Shown: in pieces, positions 36,429-47,857 of the stretch | Layout of the letters: every line of letters begins with the position of its first letter | Position numbering within the stretch: position 1 is the first letter of the stretch | Source of the DNA: Lentinus brumalis | Taxonomy: Eukaryota > Basidiomycota > Agaricomycetes > Polyporales > Polyporaceae | Length of the DNA stretch: 64,000 bases | Direction: 5' to 3' | Assembly: GCA_001792895.1 (NCBI GenBank) | Contig: MARA01000012.1 | Location: 1,236,625-1,300,624, forward strand | The notes under the pieces: model-generated | The model's database searches: none | What the model was told of the DNA's origin: nothing | Seen by the model: the letters and a program-made list of their open reading frames with translations, nothing else | Position numbers and translations under genes: made by a program

Positions 36429-37889
36429 ACAGGGCAGTGAATGCAGGGTGGGAGAGTGGTGTTCTCATGTAGTTTGATGTTCCATGTGTGCGAGTTAGGA
36501 TCATTCTTGCCTTTTGCAAGGAACAAGTGCTGCTGAACCTGGCTTGATGGAAGCAATTGAGAGTGGCTGTCCACAGTGTGTGGGTTGATGAGTGGAACAT
36601 TATATGTATCACACTGCTTGAGCCATGTGCAGTCTCTCAGCCCTTCCAGCTGTTATCAGTGATTGGCCATGCATGATGCGCTCTTCTCACACTTATGGTG
36701 TAAAGTGTGTCATTGGAATCAGGGACATTTGCCCTCCCTGGGAAGATCGCCTGCAGTTTTGCATATCCAAGATACATACTTTGAATAGCTGCTTAATGTT
36801 GGTTAGTATTCAAACTCCACCTTTGAGGGGCCAGGTCTACTCAGCGGGGCATTGCCCTTGTTGCTAGCTTGATCAATTAATAATAAACTACAATAAGAGA
36901 CTTATAACAGAGGCTATAGTTAGTCTATCACGCGCTAGATGCACTGGTATTGAAAATTGTCTTGATGTAGCCTTAGTTCATCCAGTCCCAAGTACGCTGT
37001 ACCAATCTCTATATTGGAGAAGTGCATTGTACTCTGGTGGACATGGTGAAAGGCTGAGCCTCACCACGTCAGAGTGTGCATCCTTATCAATGTGCACTTA
37101 TTTTAATTAGATACAAGTTGTTACTCAATAATAGTCCTGTTGTAAGGCTTATCTGCCTTACAAGTATGCTGCTCAAGTGTCAAAATAGGACATATCACAA
37201 TCATTAATCCTGGATGACATTCATAATCTGTTCTACCAGTATAGTTTTGTAAGCAGTTATTTCAATTGGTGGATCAGTGTAGTAATGTTAGATGTACAGG
37301 AGATCACAATGGTATCGGTATCAAGTAAGAACAGTATGGCGACAATAATCATAGAAGGATAACACTGGTATGTAAGTCAGCTGAATGACACAGGCTTGTT
37401 ACGGTAGGGCTTGTTAGTGTGTCATGATATCAAAGTTGTGGTTGTCATATAAACCACACTAGTGTGACTTTAACTAGCTGGCCTTGAGTGATTACAGAGC
37501 CTATCATCACTAATGTATTAGAAATATATTTGTGCACCAGAAATAGTTTGTTAAAACAAAACTTGTTGCTTTATGCTGTGCAGTTACTTACTAATACAAC
37601 ATACATTGACCAAAAAACTGTTGCCTCAGATAAGCTTAAATTTCATGTGCCTTTATAATGTCTTTTTGATGCTGGGAATGGATTACACACCTGAGCATAA
37701 CATCAATCTTTCTGGTGGCGGGATGGGTGAATTTTTCCATCACCACCAAACTTGAATAGCTTCTGACCTCCCATCTGAGACATACCATCACAGGAGACCA
37801 ACATGTTAAGAGGGACAGCAAAGGAGATCTGGGACATTGAAGGTGTTGGTGATAACAAGAGGAGGTTAAAGAGCAAGAGGTTTGACTCA
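36429..37889. other. Repeat-rich, no gene seen
   Basis: AT-rich sequence without a supported coding region. Probably old transposon debris. Confidence 0.45.
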
Positions 37890-37899
37890 CCATGACTAT

Positions 37900-38692
37900 G
37901 CAGAAGCAGGGTGGTGGCCCCATTTGCTTGTGCTTGCCCTGCAGATCAAAGCAAGCTCCTTGCGGGTTTTGAGCTCAAGCTTCTGGAGCTCACAAGTTTG
38001 CTTGTCTTGTTGCAACTTGAGCTTCAGTTTGGCCTATTATAGTATGCCCTCTCCACACAAAGATCCAGCTCCTTTTGGTGGTTTGTCTCCTCAGCCTTGG
38101 CAAGCTCCTTGAAATTGAGCAGACCTTTGCTCTTCTTCAACTTAGGCCGCATTGGGCTGGCTACGGTGCTGCCTGACTAACATAATGGGACATGCAGGTG
38201 TCTTTGCTGGGGTTGCAGCGACTGTTTTGCTTGCCTTATGCTTCTGCCCAACCACTGTCTCCTCCTCCTCATCATCTCTGTTGACTTCTCCTTCACTCAT
38301 CTCTGCAGCCAGCCTGGTTCAAGAGGATTAGTGACAAGGTCACTCTACAGTTGAGAGTTGCCTATATCAGCTGGCTTATAGTTCAGATGCTGAGCCAACA
38401 GTGCACCAAACTAATGAAAGAAGGGGCAGTCCTGTTGGATGATATCCGCACTCACCTATATTCATAATGTCCTTGGCCCAATCAATCTTGAGCCCCTCCA
38501 CAGTTGTGCACATCATCTTGTTGGCTCGGACAACTAAGGTTGACATCCTAAATTATACAAGTAATCAGATGTGTGATTCCACAGAACCCAAGACTGAAAT
38601 GTATCTGATGAGCCAGTCCTTGATCTTGCTTATCACTTCTGCTGGTCTCTGGCCTTCCCATTCAAGACAATTCACTGTAGTCTGGATGGTCC
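37900..38692 (-). pseudogene. Spliced coding relic, probably transposon-associated
   Basis: Read on the minus strand, segments with protein-like composition follow one another: IQTTVNCLEWEGQRPAEV and IKDWLIRYISVLGS (about 38,690-38,570), then after a short intron-like gap ending in tttag, RMSTLVVRANKMMCTTVEGL and DWAKDIMNI up to a gtgagt donor near 38,455, then further on MRPKLKKSKGLLNFKELAK, and after a frame break KLQQDKQTCELQKLELKTRK (near 38,000). The last part is a Lys/Glu/Leu coiled-coil. I do not recognise the family; frame breaks show it is decayed. Confidence 0.4.
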
Positions 38693-38798
38693 TGTTATGA
38701 ACAGCCTCACCAGTACTATTCATTTCCTTTCCTAGTCTTCATCTATGATGTCTCTCACACTATTGTCTCCTGATGTTATTGTTCCCTCACTATCTGGG
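38693..38798 (+). repeat. 5' fragment of the chromovirus LTR
   Basis: Starts tgttatgaacagcctc and follows the left LTR at 45,361 for about 106 bases with substitutions and small gaps (shared blocks include actattcatttcctttcc and ttgttccctca). It stops abruptly at ctatctggg, where a hAT-type terminus (tagggacc) begins. A diverged, older relative of the nearby element. Confidence 0.7.
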
Positions 38799-38942
38799 TA
38801 GGGACCTATACGAGTGCACTCACAAGTACACTTGCACTTGTCACTCACGAGTATGCATGTCCAAGATCTCATACTCGCACTTGCATGAGTAGTTTTCGCG
38901 GATATATACATACTTGTCAGTGTCATACTTGTAAGTCAAGCA
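38799..38942 (+). mobile_element. hAT-type left terminus
   Basis: Begins TAGGGACCTATACGAGTGCA and is packed with short subterminal motifs (cactcacaagt, cacttgcact, actcgcact), as expected for transposase-binding ends. The first 20 bases match the terminus that ends at 58,568 when that one is read in reverse (TAGGGACCTGTACGAGTGCA). It interrupts an LTR fragment. No right-hand partner was found. Confidence 0.6.
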
Positions 38943-39744
38943 CTATCAACAAACATTAGTGCTGACACAGAGCCCATGGGGGTGGAGTAAGTGGTCACTG
39001 GGATAAGGGTGAATTTAGAAAAATGTCAGCACCTGTTAAGATAATGTCTTACCCCCATTTTGACTAAAACATGCTTGAACTTACACCAGCTGCATTATTA
39101 TCTGTTTACATTGCTGCATCTATGGTTTACAAAGCTCAAATTCTATCTCTAATGTTTGGACTTGCCCTGAACCATAGTGTACTGGCAAGTTGCCAGTAAG
39201 CAGGTAAGCTTGTGTCATCATGAGACTTACCTCAGAGTGGGCCATTACTTGCAAAGTACAATTGATGGGAGTTTTGGTGGGGTCCAAAGCCTATGATACT
39301 TGACTATTCAGGCATCTTAGATGGCACCTGTAGCTTATGCCAGTGTTCAGCTTGCACCAAACTGCAAATTCTGTTGAGTGGCCCATGATACTGAAGAGTG
39401 ATCTCATTCTCAGGGTAAAAATGTTAGTATAAAGGTTTTTGAATGGTTGTGAATAATGACAAGACATGATATGTTTAAACATAGCTTGTACTTGGCTGTA
39501 TATGATATACATATATACTGCACCTGTCAATACTTACTCATACTACAAGCGCTGGGGCTAATCATGATACAGAAGTTCTGTTAGTAAGTAATCCCAATGT
39601 ATACCGATGCGCATTGATACCACATACTACTCATATCATGTTCATCATGACATATGTTACCATCTTTGTAAATGGTGCTGAATTGTCAAATCATCAGTAA
39701 TATTAGAGGCTTATCTATGCTTATGTAGGCACATCAATGCTTGC
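38943..39744. other. Repeat-rich, no gene seen
   Basis: AT-rich stretch with no supported gene. Confidence 0.4.
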
Positions 39745-40212
39745 GTGCCCAGCTGGACACAATCCAAATTAAGGTAAGCACAGATCCAGGTATTGCACAG
39801 GTACCTGTCCCATATTATGCAGGTTTCAGGTTATACAGGTTCAGGTAGCTGGTGTACAGATCACTAACAGATGCAGATCAGACTTGCTGCTTGCTGACCT
39901 GTGCAGATTGAATATTGACATTGTACTCAACTTGAGATGGGAAATATGCATATTGACAGTAGTCTGAACACTTCTCATGGCATCTCTGACAGCAGTGACA
40001 GTGAAACTTCATAAGAATTATGGCTAATAGTCACTAGATATGTAGAGGTATCACAGGTTTGACAGGTACCTACATATGCAGGTAGTGCAGGTCACTACCT
40101 ATATGGATCCAGATCAAGCTTCCAGAGTTGAGAATACCTGTAGGTACAGATCTTCAGACTAACGGATCAGAATTGTGCTCAGCCTTAATCCAAATTGTGT
40201 CCAGCTGGGCAC
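39745..40212. mobile_element. Small inverted-repeat element, 468 bp
   Basis: The two ends are inverted copies: left GTGCCCAGCTGGACACAATC (39,745) and, read in reverse, the right end GTGCCCAGCTGGACACAATT (ends 40,212); similarity continues to about 30 bases. Repeated caggtacctg-like and acaggt motifs crowd both inner flanks. No coding capacity. I found no clean 8-base target duplication, so the superfamily is uncertain (hAT-like by its subterminal repeats). Confidence 0.65.
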
Positions 40213-40950
40213 ACATCCATCAATAGTGCACAGCCAGTAAGATAAAGTTGCCCATATACTAGTGTCTGTCATCTGAAAGTCTGGCATGCAATCCATCCTG
40301 TTCCCATGCTCAATATGTTTCAAAATGATGCTCTACCAACTATAGGATGCTAGTAAGTATTGTTAATCTTATTCATAACAAAGTTTGTAATCAATCTACT
40401 GAGCTATATTAGTTACCTTGTGTACAAGGTCACCCAGACTGTCATAATTGAAGCTTTTTGGGTAAACCCGACTTTGCCCACTTTCTGACCTTTCCTGAGG
40501 ATTGAGCCTTGGTGCTACACGATGTCTTAAGTCTGTATATGTTTGTGGCTTCCATCTTGACACTATACATGTACAGTCAGTATCTCCTCCTAGCAGTTGA
40601 AGCTTGAGGTATGTAATTTCTCCCGAGATTGGCCTATCTGCTTCCGACCGCACCACAGGTTAGCATGTTCCCCGAGAGTAACTAAACAGTGCATCCCCGG
40701 TGATTGGTGAGCCTTCAATACTACTTACTTACTCTGCCGTACCTGGACTGACTGCTTCTGGTACCAGTACCGTCACTGGCATTGCGAGCCGAGCTGCATA
40801 GAAGAGCATTCTTGAAAGTGATCATGGTAAGTCCTGAGTATTTGCATCTTAAATACCCAGTTGTGCTAATGGCATGCTAGTCGAAGCTCGCCTTCCAGGT
40901 GTACACTGTATATAGTACAGCCTTAGACACTCCACTAGCTGTGGTAGATA
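40213..40950. other. Repeat-rich, no gene seen
   Basis: No supported gene or RNA. Mixed low-copy repeat debris. Confidence 0.4.
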
Positions 40951-41640
40951 TGATATATCACAAACAGGTAGTTTGCCAGGAGGGCTTTACATCATATACA
41001 GGCAAGGTTCTTGATGTATTATGAATCCCTGGGGAATAATGTCCCAATTATCCCACGTGCATCCGGATGAAGGGCCCATAAGTGCCCATCTTGAGGCCAC
41101 CTTTGTGACCTTGGGACTCATTGTTGCAGCAAGATAGACACACAGAGCAGTCTAGACAGTTCTCCAGCACAATATGAAGCTATGAAAAAAAAGTCGTAGT
41201 ACTCTCCGTGATGAGATAGAAAGTGCATCCGAATGTGAAATCCATCTGGATCTATCTGGATTGACGTGGGAAAGTTGCGACAGAAGCCTCTGGGGGCTTC
41301 CCAATATGGCAGCCAGCCTCCCGGGGGCCTGTTATCAGTAGATTAGGCTCCGGTGGCTGTTATCTCTATAGAAAACAGCCTAATCTCATCGATCCTGTGC
41401 GTTCCTCACATCCAATTTGGGCGCTTAAGCACCGCCGCACCTCCTGACTGCTTCCTGCCAAATATGGCAATACTCTGCTCCTGGCAGCATACAGGGGTAC
41501 TTCCTTCCCCTGTAGCTCACGCATTTCTGTATCATTTCGCCTCGCACCCTTTGCTATCTGCTTGTTCTTTTAAGCCACATCGACTGCACTCTACGCACCC
41601 CCGTAAGGTGCAGTAATTACTTTGCTATTCTGTGTATTGA
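40951..41640 (+). repeat. Dispersed repeat A, copy 1
   Basis: The stretch from about 41,007 to 41,640 recurs at about 54,576-54,965 in the same orientation, with near-identical blocks such as gcctctgggggcttcccaat and ccaatttgggcgcttaagca; copy 1 carries about 240 bases near 41,040-41,280 that copy 2 lacks. The 55 bases before it (40,951-41,005) recur in inverted orientation at 53,688-53,746. It could be an LTR, but boundaries are not certain. Confidence 0.6.
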
Positions 41641-42914
41641 TGGCACCTTTTGTAGGAACAGAATCATGTGTAGCTCTAGCAGTTCTGACCCCGGCGCTTT
41701 GCGACAACACATTTTAGAAATACAGGCACAGCCGCTTTCGAATGGTACCAGTGGCGTAACGGTCCGCTCAGCCATTGCGATGACATGCACTGTTCTCCTC
41801 ATAGGTCAAGAAAGTTGGTTTCTCTCCCTCAAATCTTACCAACAAGGAGCCGGTCTCACCTCAAACTACTCTCGGTATGTACCTATGGGTATAGGCTACA
41901 GCCTCTATAAGTGCTCTGTTATTATGGGCCAGCACATTTACCTACCCAGTTCCCCTACTAATTGCGCTTTTTGGGTAATAGAATGGCTTATAGCAGCCTC
42001 CATCTGGCATGCATCAAGTACTAACTGTGCCTCCCAGACTCCCAATGGGCATGGTGTTCTAGCAAGGCTGCATGCATGAGATTGGGACCACTGGGGATCG
42101 TTATATGGTATATGCTCTCCAGGGCAGTCCTGCCTGTGTATCCCCTTCAAATATAAGTGTATTAGGCTGATTTCTTTTGTAACAGTTTCCTATAATTTAG
42201 GTCTATACTATGCAGTAATGAGCGCTATCTTAGAAATGCAGGTACTTTCAATACTGCACCAAGACAGTACCTGGGACACAATTCAGTATATCTTTATCAT
42301 TCTCATGACTACACTGCTGAATCCTTCGGGAGATGATGGGCAGTACATGCAGGTACCAAACATGCCCGCATTTGCCTTATCAGACACTGTCATAAAGAGC
42401 TGACCAGTTATCTGTTTGTAGGAAGGCACTGTAGATCGCATGGTAAGCTGCCATCTAATAAGCAAACTTACAACAGCTTTCAAACAAGCCCGCCCATGTA
42501 CCAAATGGTGAAGATACGCAGGAAAACAAAAGAAATAAGTGCAGGAGGGTCTTAACCATGGTAAGACACAGCCACAACCCATAAGACGGTTAGGTGTATC
42601 TTACATGCTGCGCCTACGGTGTCTTACTCGTGGTTAAGACACCCTGCTTTTAAGCTTCCTCATCCCATAACTGGGCCAATTCTTGTCCGTTCTCCTCGAA
42701 TCCAGTCATGTTAGGTAGCTAGAAGCCACACGTACTGTAGCCGCCCAAATTATAGCAATGATCTGTGACCACGTGACCTAACAATTCCTAGTAAGAGATA
42801 ACAATTGGCAGGCTAGAGACCGTGACATATAACAATAATCAGATAAGTTCAGCAAGAGAAGGTTCCAGTAAACCACAGCTTACTTCATTCAGAACTCGAG
42901 TGCGATGGTGACAT
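41641..42914. other. Repeat-rich, no gene seen; one foldback
   Basis: No supported gene. An imperfect 90-base foldback occurs at about 42,554-42,644 (taaccatggtaagacac paired with gtgtcttactcgtggtta). Confidence 0.4.
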
Positions 42915-42929
42915 ATGCATACCTCTACC

Positions 42930-45108
42930 ATCACCATGCCCTCAACTCCAGACACCAGCTCCATGCAACGCTATCTCGTCAAGTTCTCTCAGGAAGAGAA
43001 GGAGGAACATGAGGCATTTGAAGACAAGATACGGGAGTGTAGGAAGGCCCTGGAAGCTTGTCAGAAGAGTCATCTGGAAGAGAAGCAGGTGCAGGTGCAG
43101 GAGGGGAACCATATACAGAAGCAGCAGCAGAGGGAGCAGAAGAGAGAGGAGGAGAAGGCAGTGGGGCTCCAAGACCAGAACGGGAAGCTTTATAAGACCA
43201 AGGTAAGTGAGTATGTTGCAGTTCTCAGCCCACCAGGTCAACCTTACGGCATGATGCCAACAGTGGAAGTGGTCCGTGCTCATGTCTTACGAGCATGTAC
43301 ATAAAGACTCAGCCCCACTCCATAGAGCAAAGACCACTGCAGTCAAGAAGAAGAAAGAGCGGCAGAGGAAGAAACAGAACAACTGATTCCTTTTCGCAAC
43401 ATGGATGGCTATTGATGCAGCAGCCTACACCTGCCAATTCAAGTTGGTCGAGATTGTCAAGCATTTGCAGCATCAAGTTGGTGGTAACGAGATCTATTGA
43501 TCCCTACACGCAGGAACGGTCCAGCACTGGATCGACACAACTGGGCAGAAGCGGAAGTGAAGGAGTTGATCCTTGAGAAGGTGGCTTCCGCAGGGGCGAG
43601 GAACCAGACAGGAAAGCTGCTTGGACGGCCGGGCATCTTTGTGAGTGTGTTTTGAACTGATTACTGCTAGAGATCTGATGATTGCTTTACAGCGGAAGCA
43701 TGGCATGTCACTGGAAATCTTGTAGCAAATCGACACATGGTGATTGCAATTACTGTTGGTGTCGCTCGGACACTCATCCTCAGTCACATCGAGCAGGAGA
43801 TCCCAGTTACAGAAGAGAAGTTCAAGTGCTCAGATCACTTCATCAGACAGTTCCTCGACAGCGAATTGGAGTGATAATGGCGGATGGCGACTCAGACAGC
43901 ACAGAAAACCCCCGAGAATTGGGAGGCGCTGTGCAAGGCAATGTTCCTCCAGATCATTCACGTCATGCTGATGTGAAAGACCCCCCCCCCCGAAGTCATC
44001 CTTAATGGGTGATCAGACAGGTGTTACTGTTGTTCCCACCGGCAAGAAGGCTTTGGATGAGATTGGGTCCAAACAAGTCGACATGTTCAGACGGGATGAG
44101 AAGCGGCAGTTCACACTGATGATCACAACAACATGTTCTGGGAAGATGCTCCCTGTACAGACCATCTGGCCTGGGAAAACAGTGCAGTCTCTCCCATCTG
44201 CGCATCTCTGCGCACCACTCAAGAAGGAAGGTCACATCTGGTCAGTGGGCGGCGAGCGCCGAGAAGCACTGGAGTAACTTCAAATGCATGGTTAAGGTGA
44301 GTCATTTCTATGTTCATTGACAGCAGCATATATTCATTCAGGGCTACAGTACATTGAGAAGATCATCATTCCATACCTCGAGAAGCTGAAGGCTGAGAAG
44401 GGATGGGATCAGTTGCACGGTTTGCTGGTGATCAATTGCTGGTTGGTGCATCGGGCGAGGAGTTCCAGGTTTGGATGAAAACCTCCTTCGGCTGGATACA
44501 CCTTGTCTTTGTTTCAGGAGGCTGTACGTTTCCCGTAGCTATTTCACTCAAGTAAGCACTCACCGACTTCTACAGGCACGGGGAACTTCCAGCCAAATGA
44601 CGTAGGCATGCAGCGGGTCTTCAAGTTCATCATCAAGCAGGAGGCAAGTTGGCAACAAACTGGCAGATTCCGAAGACAAAAGAGCAACTTACCAATAACC
44701 CAGGTTGCCCAGCTGTCCTCCCTACCAATATTGGGACCCTCCAGCGAGCAGGCTTGGGTTGCTCTCACTGAGCGACTTGATGATGATCCATCCTTTTCGC
44801 TGTCTATTGCCGAGCCTGTACAGCCCAAGCATGAACAGGATGATCTTGTCGATGGTGAGGATCACGATAATGATCTTGGTGCCTTGGTAGATGAGGTTGC
44901 AGGACATCTTGGCTCAGGCAAAGACTCTGAGTTGGTGGTTGTTGACGAAGATGGGGGGATAGAACTCCAAGATGGGCCAGAATGCCGTGCAGAGTCAGAT
45001 GCCGAGGTTGATGTAGAGGATGGAGCGGAGAATGAGGAGATGGAGGATGTGGAGATGGACATCGAGATGGGCATTGAGGTCCATGTTGATCTCAGTGACA
45101 ACAAATAA
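42930..45108 (+). pseudogene. Degenerate DDE_1-type transposase
   Basis: A broken transposase with remnants of introns (donor gtaagt at 43,203). N-terminal Glu/Gln/Lys coiled-coil, then IVKHLQHQVG and TVQHWIDTTGQKRKW, the helix FIRQFLDSELEW, then the nuclease core: GDQTGV (first Asp, about 44,010), SKQVDMFRRDEKRQFTLM, LPVQTIWPGKTVQSLP, VINCWLVH (about 44,430) and GNFQPNDVGMQRVFKFIIKQ (third acidic position). The order matches the DDE_1 endonuclease family common in agaricomycetes, where the second motif normally has Asp; here it is Asn. Frames are broken several times, including after a run of about eleven C near 43,981 and an extra G at AATGGG before GATCAG. An acidic tail ends at 45,108. 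Confidence 0.7.
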
Positions 45109-45360
45109 GCACTTATCATGAACACCTGTCAATAAGATAACAATGCCTTGGAATTGTGACATAACTACAGATCAATAAGCAACACAACTGGGCCATGTGA
45201 CATGACCAAATTGCTATAATTCAGGTGGCTACAGTATGTGGCCACACCATTTTTCGGCTTATCCATTGCCTACCAATGACAGGATCTGTAGTACTCCAGC
45301 TTATACTGATTACATGACTGACCACCAGGCTTGGGTCCGATAAGGCTGTAACCCTATAGA

Positions 45361-45698
45361 TGTTACGAACAGCCTCCCAGGTACTATTCATTTCCTTTCC
45401 CAGTCATTCTATTGTTTGATCACCTTGATTCCCATGGTCTCTCTCACGTTATTGTCTTCTGACGCTGTTGTTCCCTCATGTATATAGGACCACCAGCGCT
45501 ATCTGGGGACCCTCAGTTTCAACCTCTTGTCCCCAGGTAAGCCAAGCTGTACTTCGCTCTGTAGATACCTCTCTCAATACATCTTGTCCCCAGCCCTGAT
45601 CGTCGAGCCTTGCTCCGCTCTCGCTGCACAAGTGCTCGTCAACGCCCCTGCTCGTCTCGTGAGTCTTCCCTGATCCCCCTCGACGATCAGTCGTAACA
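45361..45698 (+). repeat. Left LTR of the chromovirus
   Basis: 338 bp, TGTTACGA...TCGTAACA. A TATA box (tatata) is at 45,481-45,486; RNA should start 25-35 bases further on, near 45,515. Confidence 0.93.
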
Positions 45699-45700
45699 TT

Positions 45701-45711
45701 AGGTCGAAACT
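45701..45711 (+). promoter_or_regulatory. Candidate primer-binding site, self-priming type
   Basis: AGGTCGAAACT lies two bases after the left LTR. It pairs with AGTTTCAACCT at 45,515-45,525 inside the LTR at 10 of 11 positions; that site is 34 bases after the TATA box, where the RNA is expected to begin. The Tf1 retrotransposon primes reverse transcription with exactly such an 11-base pairing between its RNA 5' end and the PBS. I recognised no tRNA match. Confidence 0.55.
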
Positions 45712-46575
45712 TCAACACGAGCACTGGCGTATTTCCCCCTCCCCACCCTCCATCGGTTGATCGCCGGTTCTATAACCGCGCTCCTGGTGTTGAGCTGTAT
45801 CTGTCGCTGTTGGTTCTATAACCTACGTGCGCGGTACTACCTTCCTGGAACGCTCTCACGGTCAGACTCTGAGGTCCACCGTTCGCACAACCGCTTGACT
45901 TGGCATCAACGGTTGGAGCACCGCCCTGGATCCAACCACACACCGTTGTGATAGGTGGAACCACGTCTTCCACGAAGCAGCAGCAGGAGACCACCATTGG
46001 AACAACCGGGACCGGCAGTTCTACATCTGCGACGAACAACCGTGCCCTAACCGGCATAACACCCTTCCGACCACAGGTGCGGGTTGGGCATCAATTCGAG
46101 AGACAGGGTACATCTACCCTAGCGCAGAGTCTGCCGACCTCATCCGCGCTCGACTTGCACAACCAGTCACAACCACCACTGCCAGTGGACGTCCTCTACG
46201 TGACTCATCCCGGAGCGCAGTCAGCCGTCCCAGTACACGACCCCCTAGCCGTCTCCCTAGCCGCACCAATACACCCCCCACTGAGTCTCCACTCGGCGGA
46301 TCTCGTATCCCTCTCCCCACCGTGCTTGTTCTTGCCAGCGAGCGCCTGCAACGTCGAGCATCGGATCCTTTAGTCCAGTTGCCACTACCTCGGCACTACC
46401 CCCTCTGTCCCAGCCGGAGGGACGACAACCTGACATTGTCCTCAACTCCCTGTCTCGGACTTCCCCACCACCTCTTCCTCCACGGAATCCTTCGCGGACG
46501 ACTACTCCTAGTGCTCCGTCGCAAGGCTCCTCGCACCCCACCACACCACCACCCATCACCCCCACTCTCCCCACC

Positions 46576-47408
46576 ATGACGGCTCCTTTTGACGTCACCA
46601 AGCTCCTGCCGGTTCTACTGCCTCGAGAGTACGATGGCAAGAATGCTCAGGAAGGCCTTACCTTCATCAGCAGCGCCAAAGCCTATCACGGAGTTGCCAC
46701 CAGGGCAGGAGTAGGCGCAAACCTGATCTGGATGGTCGTCTTGAACCGCCTCACAGGCGATGCTGCAAGCTGGGCCGGCCGCATATCATCACGGCAGCCA
46801 CAACGACTCCTTGGGCGGATGTGCTGCATTCGAAGATGCGTTCAAGGCCCACTTCTGCGCCGTAGATGACAAGGAGGCAGCCACTGCTGAGCTGGTCAAG
46901 CTTTGCAAGGCTTCGCACAGACTTGGCACGGTCAAGGAGTACACTGCTGAGTTCAATGCGGTGGCTGCTCGGACTGGGTTCTCCGATGACGACAAGCGCG
47001 AGCGCTACCGTGAAGGACTCCCCTATCGCATCAAGGACGAGTTTGCCACCACTGCTCACGACATCTCTACCCTTGTCAAGATGCAGACGGTTGCCTTGCA
47101 GATGGACCAGCACTGGCACGGCGGTCAGAGGAGCGACCTCGCACCGGGAAGTTCCCAAAACGCGGCGAGAAGGTAGCTGCGAATAAGGAACGTCCTCCTA
47201 CCTCCGGTCCCACCGGTTGCTTCGTCTGCGGACGAAAACGGTCACAGGGCTGCCCAATGCCCGGAGAGGAAAGGCGGTCAACGCGCCACAGCCTCCTCAT
47301 CATCCTCCACGACGTCGGATGAGGTGGTCGCCCTTCAGTTGCAGCTCAAGGCACTGGAGGAGCGCATTGCCACGCTGACGACGATGAAGGAGAAGGAGGG
47401 TTTTTGAT
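46576..47408 (+). pseudogene. gag of the chromovirus, frame-broken
   Basis: Starts MTAPFDVTKLLPVLLPREYD, typical of fungal gypsy Gag. The frame breaks near 46,790 and continues as FEDAFKAHFCAVDDKEAA to YRIKDEFATTAHD. Near 47,217-47,260 a CCHC zinc knuckle (Cys-Phe-Val-Cys-Gly-Arg, then His and Cys) is recognisable only across an extra A in an A run. A Gln/Leu-rich coiled-coil follows. Confidence 0.75.
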
Positions 47409-47797
47409 TCGAGCTGCGCTAGATGCCGCGCGCGCACGCTCATGTACCAATAGTCGCTACGCTGTACTGGGATCGTCGTTTATTTATGAACTCAATCATG
47501 ATGGACAACACTTCCACATCCCAGTACGACTGAGCGGCAAGCGGCGAGAGAAGGATGTGGTGGCCATGGTTGACAGTGGGGCCACTACAAAGTTTTTGCA
47601 TCGACGGTTTGTGGAGGAGAACCGTGTTGCTACGCGGAAGCTAGCATCCCCCATCCGTTTATACAACATCGACGGTACAGAGAACCGCGATGGCACGATT
47701 GCAGAGGTAGCCGTGCTAGGATGACGATTGGGGACCACCAGGAGCAGGTGGTGTTTATGGTGACAGACGTAGGTGACAGGATGTGATCATCGGCCTT

Positions 47798-47857
47798 GAC
47801 TGGCTGCGCGAGCACAATCCGGAGATTGACTGGCTGCGCGAGCACAATCTGGAGATT
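47798..47857 (+). repeat. 30-bp tandem duplication in the protease region
   Basis: Two 30-base units, gactggctgcgcgagcacaa... , differ by one base and each encode the ten residues DWLREHNPEI (second unit L for P). The family has one copy, so this is a slippage duplication; it keeps the frame. Confidence 0.85.

Noticed and set aside
43981..43992. Poly-C run as a regulatory element
   Set aside because: It lies in a decayed transposase where the frame is lost; slippage is sufficient explanation.
44862..45125. Ser-rich minus-strand frame
   Set aside because: Antisense of the acidic tail of the degenerate transposase.
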